From Zygnema cylindricum (lineage: Eukaryota > Streptophyta > Zygnematophyceae > Zygnematales > Zygnemataceae), in NCBI GenBank assembly GCA_037447655.1, contig JBBHKE010000165.1:217233-281232 (forward strand): a DNA stretch of 64,000 bases, given 5' to 3'. The position numbers were made by a program, and so were the translations under genes. Of the stretch, positions 21,469 through 32,799 are shown one piece after another. The notes beneath the pieces are model-generated. The model made no database searches. It was not told the DNA's origin and saw nothing but the letters and a program-made list of their open reading frames with translations. Numbering within the stretch: position 1 is the stretch's first letter; the number at the start of each line of letters is the position of its first letter.

Positions 21469-22813
21469 ATGGATATGTTAGAGCAGGTACTCCGGGAAAT
21501 AGAGAATGTCAGATTGCAAAATGCTCACCTGAGTGACACCCTCGCAACCTTCGAATCTCGTCTCGGTGATCGAACACACGGAAACATGGAGAGAGATTTG
21601 CGGAGACCTAAGTTACAACTCCTCTATGAGTTTGAACTTACCAAGCATAAAAATCTCGATGCGTGGTTGTTTTCGATAGCGAAATATTTGGAGAACTTCC
21701 TCGGCATATCTGATCGTGAAAATATTTATAACGCGGGAGGGTTATTTAAGGGAGCCGCAGGGGCATGGTGAAGAGCAATGGTGGAAAGCCACGAGGTACC
21801 CGCTGATTGGACCATGTTTGTCAGTTCTCTCCGTGATTGTTGGCAATAAATGAACAAGGTCAAAGCCGCAAGGGATAGAATTTCGGTATTAAAATAAGGC
21901 AGTTCCGTCTTGGAGTATACGCAACGGTTCTTAGAATGCAAAGTCTAGATCCCAACGATGACGGAGGACAAAGCCATTGATCGTTATGTGAAGGGGCTTA
22001 AGGCTTCTATTCGAAGGGATGTGGAGCAATGGCTCGTGCGCGAAACGACAACTCCCAACCTTTCGGTAATTGTCCATTTTGCAGAACGGACATATTCCAT
22101 AAATTTTGCTCTCGAAAGATCTTATCATTTTAGATCGAGCAGTAGCGGAGGAGGTCGAAGGGAGGATGGACCGAACCCCATGGAGTTAGGAGCCATCAAG
22201 GAGGGCGCGCACGTGGTCAATGCAATTAAGAAGAAAAAGAGGACCACCAAAAATAGGACCAACAACCTGTCCCCCGAGGAACTCCAACGAAGGAGGCAAA
22301 ACGAACTATGTTTCCAGTGTGGTTCCCTAGATCATATGGCCAGGGAATGCCCAAAAAGGAAGGGTCCCACAAAATGCAAGGTTAATGTTACCTTATTAGC
22401 GGGAGAAGGTGGAGACGCTTTGGTCTTTACTGACGAAATTGGGGGCAGCACACCTAACTTCATGGTTCACTCTAGCGCGTCGCGGAATTTCATCAACGAG
22501 AAGACGACAAAGAAGTTGAAGCTCCCCCTCATTGCTGTTCAGGATAACCTGTCGGTTCAATTGGCCGATGGCAGCTCTATCTCGATCACCCATCATACAC
22601 ATCGATTGCATGTTAGTATGGGGAACTTTCGTTGGTATGGGACGCTCCATGTATTACCTCTCACAGATCATGAGGTAATCTTCGGCAAGCCATAGCTCCA
22701 TCAGTGGAACTCGACGATTGATTCGAGGAGCTACAGCATGAGAGTGAGAAAAGGCGATAAAGAGTTTGGGGTAAATGCGGGAGCCGTTGGTAAAGAGCTG
22801 GAAGAGGGACGCT
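21469..22813 (+). pseudogene. Gypsy C gag-protease
   Basis: Starts around MDMLEQVLREIENVRLQN (ATG at 21469), with a coiled-coil-like N-terminus. The capsid region is interrupted by TGA at 21769 and further stops to about 21950. From 21958 to 22695 it is open: ERTYSINFALERSYHF, a basic stretch, an intact CCHC knuckle (CFQCGSLDHMAREC, about 22312-22353) and the protease. The protease active site reads FMVHSSASRNFIN, so the catalytic DSG seen in gypsy G has become HSS and the protease is dead. It continues through LTDHEVIFGKP, a TAG, and on to 22813, where copia D interrupts it. Confidence 0.88.
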
Positions 22814-23818
22814 TGCAATTTTGTGTCCTCCATTGGAATACAAAATTCAAGAAACCTCTAGGTAGTTTTAACTAGCCCACTTTCACCTACAATTTTCGCT
22901 GATCAAATAGACAAATTTTCAACCTAACGACACCTTTGTGGAATCAGGACTCCCCTGAGTCCACAGCAAAAAGAATCACTGAAAACGCCCAACCACGCGA
23001 TAAGTTATGAAACGGCAAAAATGCCAATTTATACAAATTTTCAAAGAGAGAGGCTCCTGCCTATTAAAAAAATGCTAAGCCCCAAACCCCTCTCACAACC
23101 CTTATCTACTGCAGTACGATCGAATCATATGACTCTATAGTACAAAAAGGTACTACTTTCGCTGTCTTTTCTGTACGGCTTGTGTATGACAAGGCCATTA
23201 AGTGGACGCGTGTCTTCTTTCTACTCGTCCTTATGTCCCCCGGGATTTTCGCTTCCAAATGTTATCTCTCCATATGGCGCTTGGTCATACCGCGTCTGAA
23301 AACCGCCAAAGTGACCATTCCGAGGTCTCGGCGGTAGCATGTGCCGTTTGATCAAAAATGACTTTTAATGTTAGTCGTTGAAACAAATGTCTGATTCATT
23401 TTTTTTGTGTGGGATCATGTTCACACTATATATTAACTAGTTTTATGTCTTTTCATTCGTATTTCTGGTAGTTGGATTAGAGATCAAAACACAATTTAAA
23501 AAAATATCACACCCTATGTAATTCAACGAACTTTTATGACAAACCGGTTAGAGTTGACAGCTACGCCTCGCTCTACCGGTCGGAGGTTCGAGTCTTGCCG
23601 GACTCAACCTTTTTTGAGAGTGACTTATGTCACTCTTGAGTCATGCCTATGGAGCTGAGGTAGCCATGGATCCACCAGTCTCTCTCTTCTTCAGTGACTA
23701 CAGCAAGCATAGGGGCTAGAGAGAAGAGGTGGAGGCAGACTGTCTGCGCTTTTCTTTTCCTTTTTTCACTAATTTATTTAGACCTAGAAAATACTCTATA
23801 AATCTAGTTATTTCAACA
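22814..23818 (-). repeat. 3' LTR of copia D
   Basis: Read on the minus strand it runs from TGTTGAAATAACTAG (23818) to ACAAAATTGCA (22814). It is 1005 bp and related to the solo LTR at 7126 and the copia B LTR. A tRNA-like segment lies antisense at 23537-23609. Confidence 0.92.
23537..23609 (+). other. tRNA-like segment, antisense in copia D 3' LTR
   Basis: On the plus strand: a D-arm-like GGTTAGAG, then GGTCGGAGGTTCGAGTC. The B-box GGTTCGAGTC is a perfect match to the Pol III consensus. Spacing from GGTTAGAG to the B box is about 4 bases longer than in an ordinary tRNA. A TTTTTT run follows directly (about 23610), a potential Pol III terminator. The acceptor stem does not pair. The 5' LTR has the same segment, split by the solo LTR at 28940. 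Confidence 0.5.
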
Positions 23819-23831
23819 CTCCCCTTATTTT

Positions 23832-25310
23832 CTAGTCTAATTTTAATTTTTCTTTTAGTCCACACTTTTCCCTACAATACTTTAACTTGGGAGATGGCAC
23901 ACGTTTGGTCATCATATCTGCCACCATTTCTTCATCAGACCTATACAAAAGATTCACAATTTTATTTTTTACTTTTTCCCTCAAACAACTCAACCTTATG
24001 TCTATATGCTTAGCTTTGAAATGACGCTTTGGATTGGCTGCAATTGCAATGGCAACCTGATTTACACAAAAAACTTCATGCACTCCCTTCTTGATATACC
24101 CCATTTCTTGTAACAAGGATTTGACCCACATCAACTCTTTCACAACAGAACAAAAGGCCATGTACTTAGCCTCCATAGTAGACTGAGCAACCACCTTTTT
24201 TTGCTTCCTGCTCCTACAGCAAGCACCTTCTCCCACATACAAAACATAATCAGAAGTGCATCTTTTCAAAGGTGCATCCCCATAACTCGCATCACTGCAA
24301 GTAGTGATGTGAGTGTTCTCCCCTCCCAAATACAACCATAACTCCTTTGTTCCCACTAGATATCTCATGACTCTCTTGGCCGCCTCCCAATCTCTCTTCC
24401 TAGGATCATTAAGACTCTTATTGAGGACTCGAACCGCTGTTGCTATATCTGGCCTGGTACAGTTCATAAAGTGTATTAGACTTCTTACAACTTGCTTGTA
24501 AGGGATAGACTTTATAAACTCTCTCTCTTCTGAACTAATTTGATCATCTAAGATTATCACTCCTCCTTGTACACTTCCATCACTTACTTTCTTCAAGTCC
24601 ATGGGAGTCGTAAAACTGTTTGCCTTTTCCATCTGGAATTTCTCAAGCATATTACTTATTGTTTCTTTCTGACTAAGTCGAATGATCCTTTTTTCCCTAT
24701 CTCTATCCATTTGGATTCTCAAAATATATCTTGCTTCCCCTAATTCTTCATGTCAAATCTGCTTCTAAGATCTTTCTTTAACTTATTGAACTTCGAAAGA
24801 CTTATTTAACACTAGCATATCATCCACATAAATTGCAATAAAAATCACACCATTCTCATCTTCAAACATATAGATAGCATGGTCAGAGCTGATCCGAATA
24901 TATCCAGACCGGTGAGAAACTCATCTAGTTTCTTATTCCACTGTCGAGCAGCCTGCTTCAGTCCATATAAGGACTTTATGAGCCCGCAAACTTTGCTCTC
25001 TTCTCCTTCCTCCATGAACCCCTCTAGTGCCCGCATGAAAATTTCTTCCTCTAACTCACCATTGAGGAAGGTGGTCTTAATATCCATCTAGTGTATTTCC
25101 ATGTCTTATGTTGTCGCTAAACGGAGGAGAATCCTTACTGATGGGAACCGAACAACAGGAGCAAAAGTCTCCTCATAGTCAATCCCCTCCTTTTGGGTGA
25201 ACCCTTTTGCTACCAAGCGAGCCTTATATCTTTCTTTGGTATTATGTGGTTTCAGTTTTAGTTTAAACACCCATTTACAGCCAATTGGTTTTTCTGTCTG
25301 GAGGACAGTC
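23832..25310 (-). pseudogene. Copia D reverse transcriptase-RNase H
   Basis: RNase H and the connection domain are open at 23832-24722, with motifs TRPDIATAVRVL, TCSDASYGD, STMEAKYMA, VNQVAIAIAA (DNQ changed to VNQ) and KHIDIR. The RT YVDDMLVL box lies at about 24805-24835. MDIKTTFLNGEL and SLYGLKQAARQWN are open at 24845-25087. A TAG separates this from VRFPSV-type motifs near 25110. Frameshifts lie near 24740 and 25310. It is close to copia B in sequence. Confidence 0.9.
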
Positions 25311-27085
25311 GGCTAGTTTCCAAGTATTTGCTTCCATGATGGTGGCCATCTCATCATTTATGGCTCTAATCCATCTATTTTTCCCCGGACTGTTCACTGC
25401 CTCCGAGTATGAGCGAGGCTCATCAGGGTGAGATAGCTTAGTTACCTTATGAGCCGCCTGTTTTTGCTGTATCCTTTTGTTGCTCATTCTTCCTCCCTCA
25501 AACTCCGAAGATGGAATGGAGGGAATTTTTGGATTTCTCTTTACTGTCTCATCGGCTCGCCTATCCAAGGAAGCCGGTTCCGGTTCCTCCTCTTCTATCT
25601 CCTCGAAGTCCATAGCAATATGTGAATTTTCCGATAGATCTCTTGTATTTTGGATCTCCCCTGAATGTGCAATCACTGTTTCACTAATGTCCATTTCGAG
25701 AAAAACCGAGTTCTCCTCATTTTCAGACTCAAAAGTGATTTTTATCTTCTTGTTATATTTGAAGGGGTCAAATGACTTCCCTTCATCCATGAAAACTAGG
25801 TGTTTGAGTACAATGATATCTTGCTTTGCTAAGTCATAAACTCCATATCCCTTGACATCCTCATCATATCCTACAAAGTATCCAGGTTTTCCCTTTGCAT
25901 CTAGTTTCCAGTTTTTCCTTTCCATATCAAGACTGTAAACTTGGCTACCGAATACTTTAAGGTGAATGATATCTGGTTTCCTTCCAACCCATCTCACATA
26001 AAGTGTCATTCCTTTTACAGCTAAGGTAAGGACTTTATTCTTAATGTAATAGGCATAGTTCATGGCTTTTGCCCAATATCTCTCTCCTATTTTCTTGTCG
26101 CCCAACCTACTGCATACACTATCTCCTAGTGGTTGGTTCTACCTCTCATCTTCCCCATTTTGTTCCGAGTTATATGGTACAGGTTTTTGGTGCTGAACTC
26201 TCTCATCTCTCAAGTATTCCTCAAACTGATTACAGGTATATTTTCCCCCATTATCACTTCTTATTCTCTTAATGGGGGTACGATGGAACTTCTCACTATA
26301 GGTTTTATATTCTTTGAAGTAAGTTGGTGTTTCAAACTTTGTTTTTAGGAAATATACTCTAGATCATCTGGACTAGTCATCGATTATTGTCAGCATGAAC
26401 CACTTCCCTACAACCGAAGGTACTTTTGCTGGTCCCCAAATATCTGTGTGTACTAGATCTAGTACTTTCTCACCCTTATATGTGGCGGCTTTGGAAAAAA
26501 GAAGTCTTTGAGCCTTATGTTGGGCACATCCACTACTCTCATCCACCATTTTATTATCCTCAAACTCAATGCCTTCTACTACACCAAGCTTATTTATTTC
26601 CCTCAACCTATCAAAATGCACATGCCCTAACTGCTTATGCCAAATCATCAACTTTGGGACACCAACATAATAAGCATTCTTCTTTTTATTACTCGAGTTA
26701 AGCCTTAACATTCCTTGGCTACCCTTATTTGCCGTGAAGTAGACTTCATCCCCAAATTTAGCTGTAAAGACTCCTTTTCTAGTGAAGGTAACAAATTCTT
26801 TGTCATCTAGTACGGACGTAGAGACAAGATTTTTACTTAGCTGAGGAATATAGAGTGCATTTGAGAAGGTGAGTATAGAAGTGTTACCCTCTACTAAGAC
26901 TTTCAGATCTACCAATCCCACTAGGTCTGTAGTAACGTCTCTCTTATCCCCATACTCTATCGCTACAGTAGGGATCTTTCTTAATTTAGTAAAGAGTTGC
27001 GTATCACCACACATATGTTGGATGCACCTGAGTCGATGATTTATCCTTCCTCTAGAGCTTCCCGAATTTCTCCGAGAGCACACTT
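25275..27085 (-). pseudogene. Copia D protease-integrase
   Basis: After the gag UAG the frame reads KCALGE, then a TAA where B has Trp, then the protease motif IIDSGASNICV (about 27030-27000). The integrase HHCC region is intact here (IWHKQLGHVHFD...CAQHK with SSGC). The catalytic core is damaged: HTDIWGP is present, SDNGGKY has lost its usual Glu, and NGEDER is followed by a stop. The integrase C-terminus and RT start are open at 25275-26105, including GYDEDVKGYGVY and an acidic linker. Confidence 0.88.
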
Positions 27086-28120
27086 CTATTTCCGAGGGAT
27101 CTCCTTCTCCTCTAGATTCTCGTCAAAAAGAAGTTCCACATCCTCCTCTTCAGAGGACTCATCCTCGGTCTCTCCTTTCACTTTTGTGACCACAAGTGCA
27201 TTTTTCGTCCCTCCGGAAGAACCCCCTCCACGGTTCTCTTGGAGCCTCAGCTCCGATAGCTTGACGGAATCCTCTAAAAAGTGTCCCGACTTTTTGCAAA
27301 AATGACAAAGACCCTTTGGAGGCCTCTGTCTTTTAGACAAATCTCTTTCTCCGTTGTACGGCTTTTTCAGGTCCTTTCTCCACCTGTCTGCTTTGGTAGC
27401 TAGAGCTTGAATGCTCTTTCCTCCTCTCCTAATCTCAATGGTGTTTTCCAGCACAAGTATCATTCGAACCACTGTATTCCACTTCCATGAACTCTCAATC
27501 AAATTTGTACTTGGTACACTATGTTCTTATACTCGTCTGGTAACTTTATGATGAGAGTGTTAACTTTCATCTTCATTGTACTATCCACCGGGCACTGTCC
27601 ATTTTGATAAATAAACAAGAGAGATCATTACAGTGGTCTAACATCTTTCCCCCTTTGTAAGTATAATTTCCCAACTTTTGCTCGGCCAACTGAATCTCCT
27701 GAATCATACCAGCTCTATAGATCTCCACCAAAATCACCCAGAACTCCTCGGCCTTGTAAACGTGAAAATGGGGAGTTGTCAAAGCTTGAGTGAGGTGTCT
27801 CAAAATGAAGTTTTTGGCATCCATGTTGGTGTCTTCCCACATTTGGGTGTCGTTATCTGCGGTCTTCACGATCGCCACTCCGGGTGTCGTGGGAATAGCA
27901 GCAATAGGAGTAATAGGTGTCTCCTTTTCTTTCCCATTTTCGGACACACTGCTGTCCCCATCATCTGCCTCTTCCGTTGCAGCAGATGCTGCTACGGAAA
28001 ATCCTTATTCCACCAAACCCTAGTGGAGTTCCGTGAGGTGGACGTTTCACTTGTCCACTTACAATACCCCGGTATCGTTTTTCATAAGAAGCCCCTGTTA
28101 TCATGGCTTCTCAATAAATG
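27086..28120 (-). pseudogene. Copia D gag
   Basis: Gag in two open pieces, 28120-27573 and 27502-27086, with a break between them. The first has NMDAKNFILRHLTQALTTPHFHV, matching B. The second has the zinc knuckle CHFCKKSGHFLEDS (last Cys replaced by Ser) and an acidic tail. It ends EIPRK followed by TAG (27088-27086), the same place as the copia B gag stop. Confidence 0.85.
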
Positions 28121-28153
28121 AACCCAGATCCATTGAAGATGGGCACCCTAGAG

Positions 28154-28168
28154 GGTGGGCCCATAAAC
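28154..28168 (-). promoter_or_regulatory. Primer binding site of copia D (half-tRNA type)
   Basis: On the minus strand, GTTTATGGGCCCACC follows the LTR end directly. It differs by one base from copia B's site and so also matches the initiator tRNA-Met anticodon arm. The sequence beyond it (CTCTAGGGTGCCCAT) is the same in B and D. Confidence 0.8.
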
Positions 28169-28939
28169 TACTATTCTGTGTCCTCCATTGGACTACAGAA
28201 GTCAAGAAGCTTCTAGGTAATTTTAACTAGCCTACTTTCACCTACTACAAATGTTGATCAAGCGAACAAACTGTTAACCTAACTGCGCCCTTGTGCAGTT
28301 TGGACTTTCTGTGAGTCCACAAAAAAAAACAATCATTGAAAACGCCCAACCAGGCGATAAGTTATGAAGCTGCAAAAATGTCAATTTATACAAATTCTCA
28401 AAGAGAGAGGTTGCTAAAAAACTGCTAAGTCCCAAACCCCTCTCACAACCCCTATCTACTACAGTGCGATCCAATCATATGACAGTATAGTACAGAAAGG
28501 TACTATGGCGCGTGTCCTTTCTGTACGGCTTGTGTACGACAAGGCCATTGAGTTGACGCGTGTCTCCTTTTTACTCATCCTTATGTCCCCCGGGATTTCT
28601 GCTTCCAAATGTTATCTCTACACGTGGCGCCAAGTTTTTCGCGTTCGAAAAACCGCCAAAGTGACCATTCTGGGATCTCGGCGGCGAAATGTGTCGTTGG
28701 ATCAAAAACGACTTTTAGTGTTAGTCGTTGAAACAAATGTCCGATTCATTTGTTTCGTACGGGATCATGTTCGCACTATATATTAACTAGTTCTATGTCC
28801 CTTCATTTAAAATTTTGTTAATCAGATTTGAGATCAAAACACAATTTAAAAAAATATCACACCCTATGTAATTTAACAAACTTTTACGATAGACGGGTTA
28901 GAGCTGATGGCTACACCTCGCTCTGCCGGTCGGAGGTTC

Positions 28940-29845
28940 TGTTGTCCATAGCCATTTCAAGCCATGGATTTACCCTCGGAAGCACCACACACTACCCCAA
29001 AAAGCCTACTTTGAATCCACTAAGAATTCTACAGAATAAACAAAACAAGTTGAAACTACATGAACAAATATTTTCTAGGCCACCTAGTATTTCCAACAAT
29101 TTTCATATAAAAATACCAAATAGGCTTATCACATCACTCGGTCAAAGTTGATAATAAACAGTTTGTCAAAACTTTGATAAATGTGACCATCTTCACAATG
29201 AAGCCCAAAGCAACCCAGACACACACTAGGTCTGCAAATTTGCCACAATATTTCCAATACAAGGAGCACCACACATACAAAATTTCAGATAATTCTGCTA
29301 ATAGATTTGAGAGAAATCCTCATATGAAATTACCAAAAATGACCAAAAACAGATTTGGTACAAAAAGTTCCTAAGTGCAAAAATGACTAAGTCCTACAAC
29401 TATACACTAGAGCTCACCACTGACTGTACGGAGGCATACCAGCCGTACGTAATCTATCAACTGCCTCTATTAATTTGAGTATATTCGAATACTTCGTGAT
29501 ATGTCAGAGTGAATAAATCTACACTAATAATTAATACACATAGGACAAAACATTGTTGTAAATATATACAAACCTTACGAATTTCGTCAAACGAATCTGG
29601 GCCGTCAAAAATAAACATCATGTGATGGACGCGATTTCGCATCCCTCACCAAAATGACCAAACTGACGGTGCCGCGGTGCGTAGCTCTTTTTCGGCATCC
29701 TTGATGTCATGTTGCGTCGTCACAAAAATCCACTTGACGAAATGACGTCATCTCATCCAAATAAGTTCGTACCGGCGGCGTCTTTTTTCCATAAATGCCG
29801 CTCACACCACTTTCAGTTCGAAATCCGTTCATCATCATTATGATT

Positions 29846-29914
<69 letters not shown>

Positions 29915-30198
29915 CCTGCGGGGTACCTTTTCAAAACACTCCAAATCGGATCGCTTCGCGATCCGCCGTACATTTGACGTACACATTCCGTGCCTTTTCA
30001 TATGTTTGTTCGAGCCACTCAAATAGTTCAGTACGTCCCAAAACAATTAGTACCATTGCTCCCCCAATCCGCAAATCCATTCAAACATCCACAGTAAATC
30101 CAAATAGCATACGCATTAAAATCGCGTACTATACTCACGAAACATTGTGTACGCACGAAACGATGCGTACACACGAAACTAACTTTTCAAAAACAACA
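28940..30198 (-). mobile_element. Solo LTR-like insertion in copia D LTR
   Basis: A 1259-bp insertion with ends TGTTGTCC and AAACAACA on the plus strand. A 4-bp duplication GTTC flanks it (28936-28939, 30199-30202). Part of it (around 29375-29430) resembles the copia A LTR, and on the minus strand it starts TGTTGTTT like the A LTR (TGTTGTTA). It is most likely a diverged solo LTR of the A group. It contains a (TA)n run. Confidence 0.7.
29847..29914. repeat. (TA)n microsatellite
   Basis: About 33 uninterrupted TA dinucleotides inside the solo LTR-like insertion. Reading frames of Ile-Tyr repeats here are artefacts. Confidence 0.97.
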
Positions 30199-30431
30199 GT
30201 TCGAGTCCTGTCGAACTCAACCTTTTGTTGAGAGTGACTTATGTCACTCTTAAGTCCTGCTCATGGAACTAAGGCAGCCATGGCTCCACCACTCTATGTC
30301 TCCTTTAGTGACTACAACAAGTATGGGGGCTAGAAAGAAGAGGTGGAGGCACAGTGTTTGTGCTTTCTTTTCATTATTTCACTAATCTATCTAGACCTAG
30401 AAAATACTTTATAAATCTAGTTATTTCAACA

Positions 30432-31299
30432 ACGTGTGTTTTCAGCTTTACAGCTTAAGAGGGCGCTCAAGAAAGGGGAAACAATTAGAATGGCGGTCGT
30501 GCAGCTGGTAGAGGAAGTTAAAGAGGGAATTCCATAGGAGTGGATTAACAAAGACCCCGACTTCAATTCCAAAGACGGTGACGACCTAGGAAAGACTTCC
30601 GTTAAGGCCTCGGAATTCCTTGTAAAACTCCTCGAGGAGTATGATGATGTTTTTCCCCCAAAGCTCCCTGAAGGGTTACCTACGAAACGCGACCTAGACC
30701 ACAAAATCGAGCTCGTCCTTGGAGCTGTTCCCCCGGCCAATAGGATGTAAAAAATGAGCTATACCGAGTTAGATGAACTCAAGAAGCAACTTTCAAAATT
30801 GGTCAACGCTAAAGCGATCGAGCCGAGCAAGTCACCGTATGGAGCCCCCGTCCTTTTTGTGAACAAGAAAGATGGCGGCCTACATATGTGTGAGGACTAC
30901 TAAGAGTTAAATAAATTAACTATCAAGAACACGTACCCCCTTCCCACGATTGACGAACTATTTGACAAGCTAAGAGGTGCCAAGTATTTTTCCCCCTTCC
31001 CAGGATTGACGAACTATTTGACAAGCTAAGAGGTGCCAAGTATTTTCCAAAGAAAGACTTACGCAGTGGATATAACCATATAAGAGTTGCGGAAAGGGAT
31101 TTGGAAAAAACTACATTCAAGACTCGGTACGGTCATTTCCATTATTTGGTCATGCCATTTGGATTGACCAATGAGCCGGCTACCTTTATGCATTTAATGA
31201 ACTCTATCTTCCGGCAGTATCTGGATGCGTTCGTAAAAGTCTTTTTGGATGACATCTTAGTGTATAGTAAGACACTCGAGGACCATGTTGAACACTTGA
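30432..31299 (+). pseudogene. Gypsy C reverse transcriptase
   Basis: Gypsy RT readable across several frames: [87 protein letters not shown] and the catalytic [10 protein letters not shown] (about 31242-31271). A 56-bp tandem duplication (30936-30991, 30992-31047) breaks the frame. Stops lie at about 30537, 30748 and 30901. It ends abruptly at about 31299, where copia F begins. Confidence 0.9.
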
Positions 31300-32799
31300 C
31301 CTTTTTCAGCAGTGAAATAAACTTTCTCCTCAAAACTAGCAGTAAAGACTCCTTTCCTAGTGCAAGTATCAAAACCCTTATCATCTAATACAGATATAGA
31401 GATGAGGTTTTTGTTCAACTCCGGAATAAACAATACATCGGAGAACGTAACTATCGATGTCTTTCCTTCTACTAACACTTTCAGATCTACCGATCCTACA
31501 AAAGTAGTAGTGACTATCCTCCCATCCCCGTACTCTATCTCTACGGTGGGAATCTTTCTTATCTAAGTGAACAGGTGTTTATCCTTACACATGTGCATCA
31601 AGGCACTTGAATCTACAATCGAGCCCGCTTCACCTTTCAATGCACCGAAAAGCACATTTATACTTTCGTGGAATTTCGACCTCATTTTTCGCCTCCAACT
31701 CCTCATCCAATAGGAGCTCATCGTCCTTGTCTTCGGATTCTGCCTCATGTACCTGTGTCATAAGGACCTTTTTCTTTCCTCTCGGGGGTCAACGAGTCTG
31801 CCCCTCCTTTAATTGAAGCTCGGTTAGATAAGTACACTGCCATATAGTGTCCTAGTTTCTTCCAAAAATGACACAACCCCTTTAAGACCCTTAGTCCTCA
31901 TTCATCGAACAAACTTTTGTGTCCTCCTCCTCCATAGTTTCCTACTAATTTTTTGGGATCCTTGGTCCTCCCATCAGTTCCTGTTGCCAAAGCTTGTCCA
32001 CTCTTCCCTCCCCTTCGGATCTAAATTGTATTCTCTCGGACGAGAATCATCCCTACCACATAATTCCAGATCCATCTGGAATCCGAAAAATCTTGCACAC
32101 GGTTGACTATGTTTTCATAGTCCAGCTCACCTTCATCTTTTCTGTTTCTACTTGACCAGCACTCTCTAGTTCCATGAAAAGGGTTGCAAGCGCATTACAA
32201 AAGTCTAGCATTTCCCCCCCTTTGTATGTATATGCATCTATCTTTTGATCAGCAAATTGCTGCTGCAAAATAGTACCACTTTGGTATATCTCTATGAGGG
32301 CAGTCCACAGATCGGATGCCCTTTCCACCTGCAAATGAGGAGATGCAATTCCTTGAGTAATATGGCGGAGAATGAAGTGTTTTGCCGCCATATTGTTGTA
32401 AACCTAAGCATCAATATTTTTCTCCTCATTCCTCGGAATAGGTGAAATGAACGTTGAACCGGTTGCGATAGGTGTTGCTATCGGTGTAACTATTTTCTTA
32501 TCTTTCCCTTTTTCCATCAGAATGCTTTCCCCGTCCTCGGAATCCTCCGGTGGAGCTGGATTTGCTTTTATGGTAAACCTGCTTCCACCATACCTGGAGG
32601 AACGGCTGAAATGGATGGATGCCTCACTCGTCCACTTTCCATCCCCCAAAACCTCTTTCCTCTCCAACCTTCAATGACTGCAACAAGTGTGGGAGTTGGA
32701 GAGAGGAGTTAGAGGCAGACTGCCTCTCTTTCTTTTTTGCTCTTTATCTTTACATGTTTTAAACCTAGAAAATACAAATAAAAACCTTTAGTTTCTACA
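31300..32799 (-). mobile_element. Copia fragment F (minus): partial LTR, gag, protease
   Basis: A B/D-type copia on the minus strand. The first 130 bp or so of the LTR (TGTAGAAACTAAAGG at 32799) join directly to gag (about 32670), so the rest of the LTR, primer site and leader are deleted. Gag (NMAAKHF-like, 32391-32107) and protease (DSSALMHMCK, mutated) follow. It stops at the TAEKG segment (31300), joined to gypsy RT. At the gag-protease junction it has TAT (Tyr, 31662-31660) where B and D have TAG. Confidence 0.85.

Larger units (their letters stand above)
22814..30431 (-). mobile_element. Ty1/copia element D (minus), nested in gypsy C
   Basis: 3' LTR 22814-23818, polypurine tract CTCCCCTTATT on the plus strand, then RNase H-RT, integrase, protease and gag in reverse. 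The primer site is 28154-28168, and the 5' LTR 28169-30431 is itself interrupted. Subtracting the 1259-bp insertion, the 5' LTR is 1004 bp against 1005 bp for the 3' LTR. Flanks ACGCT (22809-22813) and ACGTG (30432-30436) look like a diverged 5-bp target duplication. Gypsy C's frame reads on across the site. Confidence 0.92.
28169..30431 (-). repeat. 5' LTR of copia D, split by another LTR
   Basis: LTR parts 30431-30199 and 28939-28169 total 1004 bp. The break falls inside the tRNA-like segment (GGAGGTTC / GTTCGAGTC). Confidence 0.9.

Noticed and set aside
29707-29977. Ile-Tyr repeat proteins on both strands
   Set aside because: Translation of the (TA)n microsatellite.
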